The notes beneath the pieces were generated by a model. It made no database searches. It had not been told where the DNA came from and saw only the letters and a list, made by a program, of their open reading frames with translations. This document shows, one piece after another, positions 1 through 4,560 of a stretch of 5,418 nt of DNA. Each line of letters starts with the position of its first letter. Positions within the stretch are counted from its first letter, which is position 1. Position numbers and translations under genes: made by a program. The stretch is from JARLFX01 sp036404255 (lineage in GTDB: Bacteria > Acidobacteriota > Terriglobia > Terriglobales > Acidobacteriaceae): the NCBI GenBank assembly GCA_036404255.1, contig DASWOP010000132.1, positions 1 to 5,418 on the forward strand, in the 5' to 3' direction.

Positions 1-660
1 GATGGCATACTGAATCGCCGCGCGAACCAGCCGTTTCGATCCCGTGATCGAGATCGGCTTGATCCCAACACCGGAATCCAGGCGAATCTTCTTCTTGGTT
101 CCCTTCAGCATGTCGTCATTGATGAAGCTGATGACCTTCGCCGCTTCCGGCGTTCCTTCGCGGAACTCAATGCCCGCATAGATGTCTTCTGTATTCTCGC
201 GGAAGATGGTCACGTTCAGCTTCTCAGGAGCCTTCACAGGGCTGGGCACACCGGCATAGTACTTCACCGGACGCACGCACTGGTACAGATCCATGAGCTG
301 GCGTAGCGCCACGTTCAGCGAGCGGATGCCGCCACCCACCGGCGTCGTCAGCGGTCCTTTGATGGAGACGCGGAAGTCCATCGTCGCCTTCACGGTATCG
401 TCGGGCAGCCAGTTCTTGGTCTGGCGATAGGCCTTCTCGCCCGCCAGAACTTCGTACCACTTCACGGACCGCTTGCCGCCGTAAGCCTTCTCGACCGCGG
501 CGTCAAAGACGCGCTGCGAGGCCTTCCAGATGTCGCGGCCTGTGCCATCGCCTTCAATAAAGGGGATGATCGGATGGTTGGGGATGGTGTACTTTCCGTC
601 TGCGTACTGGATGGCTTCGCCACCCTCAGGCAGGGCGATGCCGTTGTAACTGGATTGCAT
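1..660 (-). CDS. icd: NADP-dependent isocitrate dehydrogenase, N-terminal 220 residues (runs off the left edge)
   Basis: Catalyses oxidative decarboxylation of isocitrate to 2-oxoglutarate with NADP+ in the cytoplasmic TCA cycle. The frame is open from the ATG at 658-660 to the window edge, giving 220 codons, about half of the roughly 416 residues of E. coli Icd. Visible family landmarks are IPFIEGDGTG (residues 32-41), KGPLTTPVGGGIRSLNVALR (101-120), RPVKYYAGVPSPVK (130-143), FRENTEDIYAGIE (153-165) and the stretch GIKPISITGSKRLVRAAI (199-216). Ser114 in IRSLN corresponds to the E. coli phosphorylated, substrate-binding Ser113, and Tyr161 to catalytic Tyr160. The catalytic lysine (E. coli Lys230) lies beyond the window. 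A GAGGA Shine-Dalgarno (plus-strand TCCTC, 670-674) supports this start. A TTTAAT hexamer (minus sense, 699-704) could be a -10 element, but no good -35 accompanies it. Identification is firm and rests on motif recognition. Confidence 0.96.
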   Translation of the reverse strand, partial: MQSSYNGIALPEGGEAIQYADGKYTIPNHPIIPFIEGDGTGRDIWKASQRVFDAAVEKAYGGKRSVKWYEVLAGEKAYRQTKNWLPDDTVKATMDFRVSIKGPLTTPVGGGIRSLNVALRQLMDLYQCVRPVKYYAGVPSPVKAPEKLNVTIFRENTEDIYAGIEFREGTPEAAKVISFINDDMLKGTKKKIRLDSGVGIKPISITGSKRLVRAAIQYAI

Positions 661-718
661 GGGTGATGGTCCTCACGAGTGCATCGGATGAGTGCGAAAT
701 TAAAGCTATCACTCACGA

Positions 719-747
719 AATAGGACTGGCAACGCGCCCGTCCTATT
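719..747 (-). terminator. Stem-loop downstream of the AlgL-like lipoprotein gene, possible terminator
   Basis: An 8-bp perfect stem (AATAGGAC at 719-726 with GTCCTATT at 740-747) encloses a 13-nt loop, which can itself form a GGC/GCC mini-stem. In the minus sense it lies about 50 nt past the lipoprotein stop and about 60 nt before the icd start. The 3' flank on the minus strand is only TATTTCG, a poor U-tract. It could therefore be an inefficient intrinsic terminator, an mRNA-stabilising hairpin, or a leader structure of icd. Confidence 0.4.
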
Positions 748-749
748 AC

Positions 750-763
750 CGCACAGATGTGCG
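750..763. repeat. Short inverted repeat CGCACA-N2-TGTGCG
   Basis: Two perfect 6-bp arms are separated by 2 bp in the gap between the lipoprotein stop and icd. The 2-nt centre is too short for a good RNA loop, so if functional it would more likely be a DNA-binding site for a dimeric regulator. It sits about 90 bp upstream of the icd start. Chance occurrence is plausible in GC-rich DNA. Confidence 0.3.
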
Positions 764-798
764 ATCTCTTTACCACTGCCCTGCTCGCTCCGCCTGGG

Positions 799-1905
799 TT
801 AGTTTTCCAGCTCCGAACCAAACGGCGCTCCGCCCCACGCATATAAGCCTGCATCGCTCGATTGCTGCAACAGCCCATTGATCACGTCGTCTGGAAACCG
901 CCGCACATAGATCGTTGCCCAGCCGATCTCCCAGCCTTCTATTGTTTTCGGAAGGTGTTGCTTCTTGTGCTTGGACGCCGCCTCAATTGGGGTTGGATCT
1001 ACGATGCCGCGCGTCACCACATGCACCAGCAGATGTAGCCTCCCCTTATCGTAGTTGTAGAGCGGCTCGCCATTCAGCTCTCCATACTCTGCGATCTGGA
1101 CAAGCGCGGCTGCGGATTGAATGTTGAATTTCAAAGACAAGCTACTGCCAAGATCGGAAGGCACCATCCCGCCCTGATCGATACTGCTCACCGCGATGCG
1201 GTACTTGTGTACGCCCCAGTAAAAATTGCCGTGACCATTCGCCGCAATGCCCACGGAAGTCACCGCATAGGCGGCAGCACTGGCCCGGTGGTTATGGTCA
1301 TCGCAGCGACTCTTGGTACACCCGGCATGATCGAAAAAATCGCGCTGACTGTGCGCTATATCGTCAAACCACGCCAGGATCGTGGCCGTCTGGTCCGGCG
1401 TCAGGACGCCGCTGTCGCGCACCTTGAGATAGGCCACAGAGACAGCACGTAGTCCCTTGGTCTGCTCATAAATAGCCGACCGCGATGACATCCAGCCCGC
1501 CATTGCGTGATCGCCCGCCGCAGCCGCCAGTAGCCTCGCCGCACACCGAGCCGCCGGCAGGCTGCCGCTGGCCTGATAGGTATCCGCCGCCGCCGCGACC
1601 CGGCCAGAGAGATCGGCTACAGCCGCGGAGGACTCCGCATAGGCTGCATTTTTTACCGCCTCGGACGCAGCCGTTTTGTCCCCGCTGCGATAGTTTTCAT
1701 TCAGGATGGAGATATTGGCCGCCAGAGGAATGACGGGGCCGCAGTCATACGCAAGCTCCGTCGGCGCCACCTGCCGCAAGTCCCATGGGGAATGCAGACC
1801 CGTAGGTGCCAGCGCAGTCGTGGGCGGCGGCGCTGAAACAGTTTTGTTTCTGCACCCGGCAAGCAATGCGAGACCGGCACACAACACAACAACGCGAACA
1901 CGCAT
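799..1905 (-). CDS. AlgL-like (alginate lyase PL5 family) lipoprotein, probably catalytically degenerate
   Basis: A 368-residue exported lipoprotein, close to the length of P. aeruginosa AlgL. Residues 1-18 (M-R-V-R, a hydrophobic core, then LLAGC) form a classic lipobox signal with Cys18 as the lipidated residue. Arg at +2 does not suggest inner-membrane retention, so outer-membrane anchoring is likely. The body follows AlgL in order from memory: CGPV (55-58, compare CPAV), the SG...AARCAARLLAAAA helix (113-130), NH at 205-206 (compare NNHSYW), IDQGGMVPSDL (242-252, compare VDEEGFLPNEL), an AEYGELNG helix (272-279) and GWEIGWATIYVRRF (324-337, compare WLEPYCALYRC). Cys55 and Cys121 match the conserved disulfide pair. 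CTKSRC (196-201) could form another. The AlgL catalytic Lys, Arg and Tyr appear replaced, so lyase activity is doubtful. The start at 1905 is chosen because a GGAGA Shine-Dalgarno precedes it. The longer start at 1923 has none. The gene stands alone between icd and glutamine synthetase. Confidence 0.8.
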   Translation of the reverse strand: MRVRVVVLCAGLALLAGCRNKTVSAPPPTTALAPTGLHSPWDLRQVAPTELAYDCGPVIPLAANISILNENYRSGDKTAASEAVKNAAYAESSAAVADLSGRVAAAADTYQASGSLPAARCAARLLAAAAGDHAMAGWMSSRSAIYEQTKGLRAVSVAYLKVRDSGVLTPDQTATILAWFDDIAHSQRDFFDHAGCTKSRCDDHNHRASAAAYAVTSVGIAANGHGNFYWGVHKYRIAVSSIDQGGMVPSDLGSSLSLKFNIQSAAALVQIAEYGELNGEPLYNYDKGRLHLLVHVVTRGIVDPTPIEAASKHKKQHLPKTIEGWEIGWATIYVRRFPDDVINGLLQQSSDAGLYAWGGAPFGSELEN

Positions 1906-1909
1906 AGTG

Positions 1910-1914
1910 TCTCC
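1910..1914 (-). promoter_or_regulatory. Shine-Dalgarno GGAGA deciding the lipoprotein start
   Basis: Minus-strand GGAGA lies 4 nt before the ATG at 1903-1905. The in-frame ATG at 1921-1923 would place this motif inside the coding region and has no purine-rich site of its own. The shorter start also gives a compact signal peptide with two arginines close to the N terminus. Confidence 0.6.
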
Positions 1915-1961
1915 AATCGCCATTACAGAAGCATGACCTGCACGGATGAGTCGACAGCAAA

Positions 1962-1970
1962 ATTGTAGCA
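1962..1970 (-). promoter_or_regulatory. Candidate extended -10 promoter for the lipoprotein gene
   Basis: On the minus strand the sequence reads TGC then TACAAT, which fits an extended -10 element (TGn plus a 5/6 match to TATAAT). It lies about 57 nt upstream of the chosen start and just downstream of the glutamine synthetase stem-loop, where an independent promoter would be expected. No convincing -35 hexamer is visible at 16-18 bp spacing. Acidobacterial promoter consensus is not well known to me. Confidence 0.35.
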
Positions 1971-1992
1971 GCAGTGGTCTTGCTGAAGCAGA

Positions 1993-2022
1993 GCAAAGCC
2001 CCCGCCGAAGCGAGGGCTTTGC
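1993..2022 (-). terminator. 13-bp stem-loop with UUCG tetraloop after glutamine synthetase
   Basis: In the minus sense, GCAAAGCCCTCGC and GCGGGGGCTTTGC pair over 13 bp with one T-G wobble around a C(TTCG)G tetraloop, a very stable RNA hairpin. It lies 55 nt beyond the glutamine synthetase stop. The minus-strand 3' flank (TCTGCTTCAG) lacks a U-run, whereas the plus-strand flank has GTGTGTTTTTG. Canonical termination on the minus strand is therefore not perfect, and the element might act as a 3'-end stabiliser. No plus-strand gene ends here. Confidence 0.65.
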
Positions 2023-2077
2023 GTGTGTTTTTGCGAGCGTAGCGAAGGATTCACCGTGCGCGCAGCACCGCGCGGGA

Positions 2078-3505
2078 CTAGAACTTGCCCCAGATCAGCT
2101 GGTTATAAACATCGTGATGGAAGAGCACCTCAGGAGCCTTCACAATCGTGCCCAGCAGACGCGGGCAGCGATCGGCCGAAGCCTGCTTCAGGTCTGCATA
2201 GCGGCCCTTCACGTCAGCGCCAAGCAGCGTCGTGGTCCACGCAGCGGCGTTGAAGTTGGTAAGTGCGTCGTAGATGTTGTCCGGCAGATAGCGTTCCGCC
2301 TGGCGCAGGTTCTTGATCTTCGCCGTATCGCCGTCCAGGCCAGACTTGAAGATCGAGTACAGCACCATGTACGGATTCGCATCCGGAGCAACCGAACGGA
2401 CCTCGACGCGCGAGCTCTTTTCGTTGCCGATCGGAATGCGGATCATCGAACCGCGATCCGTGGCCGAAGCCTTGATCTGGTTCGGCGCCTCAAAGTGCGG
2501 ATCCAGGCGGCGATAGCTGTTCACGCTCGGGTTCAGCAGAACGCAGATATCGTTGCCATGGGTCAGAATGCGGTCCACAAAGCTCCATGCGAACTTCGAG
2601 ATCTTCTCGTCGCCCTTCGGGTCCCAGAAGATGTTCTTTCCGGCCTTCGTGATGGAGACGTTGGTGTGCATGCCGCTGCCGTTCACACCCACAACCGGCT
2701 TCGGCAGGAAGCTTGCCGTCATGCCCATCTGCGTGGCCACCTGGCGGCAGATCAGCTTGTACAGCACGATCTGGTCAGCAGCCGCAACCACTTCACCGTA
2801 GCCGTAGTTGATCTCAAACTGCGAAGGTGCAACCTCGGGATGATCCTTCTCGTTCTCGAAGCCCATGGCGCGCTGAATCTCAGCCGTCGTGTCAATGAAA
2901 CTGCGCAGCGGGTCGCCCGGCAACGAGTGGTAGTAGCCACCGGTGTTCACGTACTGGAAGGTGCTGTTCTCGGTGTAGCTGCGCTCTGCATCCACACCGT
3001 CAAACAGAAAGCCTTCGATCTCGTTGGCAGCATTCAGCGTGTAGCCCTTGGTCTTGAACTGCGCCTCGGAGTACGCCTTCAGCACGCCGCGCATGTCGGC
3101 GGTGTAGACCGCGCCGTTCTTGTCGATCACTTCGCCAAACACCAGCACCTTGCCCGGCCCAAACACATCCGCAGGCGCCCAGTAGAATGCGCTCCAATCG
3201 ATGCCCAGCCGCAGATCGCTCTCGCGCTGTGCGGTAAAGCCACGAATCGACGAGCCGTCAAACGTCAGGTTGTCATAGCTCTTGACCAGGAACTTCTTGT
3301 CATAATCCAGCATATGCAGGCGGCCTTCGAGATCGCTGAAGAGCACGGTGACTGCCTTGATGCGCGTCTCGTCGGTGAGGTACTTCAGGCGCTCTTCCTG
3401 AATCTTGTGCGCCGGCACGCGATCTTTGCGCTGCTGCTTGGCCTTCAGGTTAAGCTCTTCCAACTCCTCATACGACAGTTCCAGAAAATTGCGCAGTTCG
3501 CTCAT
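2078..3505 (-). CDS. glnA: Glutamine synthetase, class I
   Basis: ATP-dependent synthesis of glutamine from glutamate and ammonium in the cytoplasm, expected as a GSI dodecamer. The 475-residue length fits GSI (about 470). Landmarks are TFDGSS (81-86, beta-grasp Asp loop), NEIEGFLFDG (161-170, metal-binding Glu162/Glu164), HPEVAPSQFEI (222-232, Glu224 and Glu231), NGSGMHTNVS (275-284, His280), NSYRRL...FEAP (329-341, Arg332 and flap Glu339), and IRIP through RVEVRSVAPDANPY (355-379). After LDG (390-392), where enterobacterial GSI has the adenylylated tyrosine motif NLYDLP, this protein reads KIKNLRQAERYLPDNIYDAL, so AMP modification is doubtful. The C-terminal 40 residues, ending LIWGKF, are unlike E. 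coli GlnA. An N-terminal coiled-coil-like segment (residues 8-42) is rich in E, K, Q and L. The start at 3505 has an AAGGAG site 4 nt upstream. The frame stays open to 3736, but that extension resembles no GS sequence. Whether it is the cell's only GS is unknown. Confidence 0.95.
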   Translation of the reverse strand: MSELRNFLELSYEELEELNLKAKQQRKDRVPAHKIQEERLKYLTDETRIKAVTVLFSDLEGRLHMLDYDKKFLVKSYDNLTFDGSSIRGFTAQRESDLRLGIDWSAFYWAPADVFGPGKVLVFGEVIDKNGAVYTADMRGVLKAYSEAQFKTKGYTLNAANEIEGFLFDGVDAERSYTENSTFQYVNTGGYYHSLPGDPLRSFIDTTAEIQRAMGFENEKDHPEVAPSQFEINYGYGEVVAAADQIVLYKLICRQVATQMGMTASFLPKPVVGVNGSGMHTNVSITKAGKNIFWDPKGDEKISKFAWSFVDRILTHGNDICVLLNPSVNSYRRLDPHFEAPNQIKASATDRGSMIRIPIGNEKSSRVEVRSVAPDANPYMVLYSIFKSGLDGDTAKIKNLRQAERYLPDNIYDALTNFNAAAWTTTLLGADVKGRYADLKQASADRCPRLLGTIVKAPEVLFHHDVYNQLIWGKF

Positions 3506-3522
3506 GAAGCTCCTTATTGAAA

Positions 3523-3538
3523 GGGGCGCGTTGGCCCC
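3523..3538 (-). repeat. GGGGC-N6-GCCCC hairpin just upstream of the glnA ribosome binding site
   Basis: Perfect 5-bp GC arms with a 6-nt loop, ending 8 nt before the AAGGAG of glnA and followed in the minus sense by TTTC. In the mRNA it could form a small hairpin next to the ribosome binding site. It is too short to call an attenuator. Confidence 0.35.
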
Positions 3539-3626
3539 GCGAGGGTATTTGGATTTAAAGACGCCCGGTAATGGCAGCAGCTTGGGAAACAACTCTTCCG
3601 GCTGACGGCCATGGCTTAAGCAGACT

Positions 3627-3645
3627 TTGTTGAACTTCTCAACAA
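3627..3645. repeat. 19-bp inverted repeat TTGTTGA-N5-TCAACAA upstream of glnA
   Basis: Two perfect 7-bp arms are separated by 5 bp, 122 bp upstream of the glnA start. The core TGTTG-N7-CAACA resembles the Firmicutes GlnR/TnrA operator layout TGTNA-N7-TNACA, but the inner position of each half-site differs. It could be an operator for a dimeric regulator or an RNA stem-loop in the glnA leader. Confidence 0.45.
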
Positions 3646-3677
3646 GCATAACTCCATCGGGAGAAAAGGAACCTATT

Positions 3678-3694
3678 GATAACAAAAAGTTATC
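3678..3694. repeat. 17-bp inverted repeat GATAAC-N5-GTTATC upstream of glnA
   Basis: Two perfect 6-bp arms flank an A5 spacer. The centre is 50 bp from the centre of the 3627-3645 repeat, and both repeats have 5-bp spacers. The surroundings are locally AT-rich compared with the genes, as expected for a promoter or operator. Arm sequences differ between the two repeats, so they need not bind the same protein. Confidence 0.45.
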
Positions 3695-3711
3695 GCGCAA
3701 AAAAGCAAAGT

Positions 3712-3732
3712 CGCAGGACAATCCTCCCTGCG
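3712..3732. repeat. 21-bp inverted repeat CGCAGG-N9-CCTGCG
   Basis: Two perfect 6-bp arms have a nested AGGA-N3-TCCT dyad between them. The nested dyad contains one of the two GGACAATC copies. It lies about 207 bp upstream of glnA. It may be an operator or a chance GC-rich dyad. Confidence 0.35.
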
Positions 3733-3901
3733 CCACTCAGGGACAATCAACTCTGCCCCTTCCCCTGCCATCAGACAAACGCTAACCCAAGCATTCGCCG
3801 GATTTTAACAACTCCCCAAACGTGACCGAAATTTGCGTGTAGTATCTGAAATTGGTGGCCTGCGCGTACCCTCGCCCGGCACTGCACTTTCAAGACACAC
3901 C

Positions 3902-3906
3902 GGAGG
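3902..3906 (+). promoter_or_regulatory. Shine-Dalgarno GGAGG selecting a TTG start
   Basis: GGAGG lies 9 nt before TTG (3916-3918) but 21 nt before the first in-frame ATG (3928-3930), which is too far. This favours the TTG start for the arginine decarboxylase. Confidence 0.65.
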
Positions 3907-3915
3907 ATCTTCGAA

Positions 3916-4473
3916 TTGGGTAAAAGCATGGTTCCCAAGCGCCTTTTCTTTACCAAGGGCGTTGGAAAGCACAAAGAACGTCTCACATCATTTGAGCTGG
4001 CATTGCGTGACGCCGGCATCGCCGCCCAGAATCTGGTCCGCGTCTCGTCCATCTTCCCGCCAAACTGCAAGCTTGTTACCCGCAAAGAAGGCCTGAAGTA
4101 CCTGAACCCCGGCGAAGTCGTCTTTGCCGTCGTAGCGGAAAACTCTACCCGCGAGGCACATCGCCTCTGCGTCTCCAGCATCGGCGTTGCCATCCCGACC
4201 GACCGCAACACCTACGGCTACCTCTCCGAGCACCACAGCTTCGGTGAAACCGAAGACCAGGCCGGCGATTACGCCGAAGAGCTCGCCGCAGAAATGCTGG
4301 CCACCACGCTCGACATGGACTTCGATCCGGACAAGAGCTGGGATGAGAAGAAGGAAATCTACCGCATGTCCGACAAGATCGTGCGTACCGCCAACATCAC
4401 CCAGTCAGCCATCGGCGACAAGAAGGGCCTGTGGACGACTACCATCGCCGCAGCCATCCTCATCTTCGATTAG
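3916..4473 (+). CDS. pdaD: Pyruvoyl-dependent arginine decarboxylase (PvlArgDC)
   Basis: Decarboxylates arginine to agmatine, using a pyruvoyl group made by self-cleavage instead of pyridoxal phosphate. The product has 185 residues, a little longer than the M. jannaschii enzyme (about 165). The key motif is RVSSIFPP (residues 42-49). By analogy with M. jannaschii (Ser52/Ser53), cleavage between Ser44 and Ser45 would give a 44-residue beta chain and a pyruvoyl-capped alpha chain of about 141 residues. Other family landmarks are FELALRDAGI (26-35), SSIGVAIPTD (87-96) and YLSEHHSFGE (102-111), where Glu105 matches the family's catalytic Glu109. The C terminus ends TTTIAAAILIFD, compare the FAAAALW ending of archaeal enzymes. 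The TTG start is chosen from the Shine-Dalgarno. An ATG at codon 5 is the alternative and changes little. It is followed at 88 bp by N-carbamoylputrescine amidase, which supports a role in polyamine synthesis. Arginine catabolism or acid resistance, as for chlamydial AaxB, is an alternative role. Confidence 0.92.
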   Translation: MGKSMVPKRLFFTKGVGKHKERLTSFELALRDAGIAAQNLVRVSSIFPPNCKLVTRKEGLKYLNPGEVVFAVVAENSTREAHRLCVSSIGVAIPTDRNTYGYLSEHHSFGETEDQAGDYAEELAAEMLATTLDMDFDPDKSWDEKKEIYRMSDKIVRTANITQSAIGDKKGLWTTTIAAAILIFD

Positions 4474-4490
4474 TTTTTACCGAACCCGAG

Positions 4491-4517
4491 AGAGCGTCGG
4501 CTTCGGCCGGCGCTTTT
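4491..4517 (+). terminator. UUCG stem-loop with U-tract between pdaD and the amidase gene
   Basis: AGCGTCGGC (4493-4501) pairs with GCCGGCGCT (4506-4514) over 9 bp with one T-G wobble, around a C(TTCG)G tetraloop. The stem extends 2 more pairs outward (G-T, A-T). TTTT at 4514-4517 follows, overlapping the stem end, then GCTTG. This is the shape of an intrinsic terminator 18 nt past the pdaD stop. It would separate the two genes or allow partial read-through. Confidence 0.65.
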
Positions 4518-4560
4518 GCTTGCCCGCAGAGTTCCCTATATCTGCGAAAATTGAGTGGTT

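Larger units (their letters stand above)
3506..3915. other. 410-bp divergent intergenic region between glnA and the arginine decarboxylase gene
   Basis: No gene is supported here. The glnA side (3506-3750) holds an AAGGAG Shine-Dalgarno (3510-3515), four inverted repeats listed separately, and an AT-richer patch at 3665-3710. GGACAATC occurs twice, at 3716-3723 and 3741-3748, 25 bp apart. No confident sigma-70 or sigma-54 promoter was found for glnA. On the decarboxylase side, TTAACA (3805-3810) is a 5/6 match to a -35 box, but the hexamer 17 bp later, GAAATT, is a weak -10. GAAATT recurs at 3828-3833 and 3848-3853, exactly 20 bp apart. The minus frame through 3506-3736 is open but looks like leader, not protein. 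Confidence 0.7.

Noticed and set aside
462..878. 138-codon minus-strand open frame overlapping icd and the lipoprotein 3' end
   Set aside because: It overlaps two real genes in another frame, has a Ser/Thr/Pro-rich unstructured translation and contains the intergenic hairpin.
1946..3520. 524-codon plus-strand open frame antisense to glutamine synthetase
   Set aside because: It mirrors the codon structure of the clearly real glutamine synthetase on the other strand. Its translation is rich in V, A, R, H and Q with no recognisable domain, and it has no sensible Shine-Dalgarno.
3506..3736. N-terminal extension of glutamine synthetase to an upstream ATG at 3736
   Set aside because: The extra 77 residues resemble no glutamine synthetase domain, cover the inverted repeats and an AT-rich patch, and bypass the AAGGAG site in front of the 3505 start.
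3720..3770. Possible sigma-54 promoter for glutamine synthetase (minus-sense TGGC...TTGT)
   Set aside because: TGGC and TTG are 10 bp apart instead of 9 and the final C is missing, so the -24/-12 geometry is not met.
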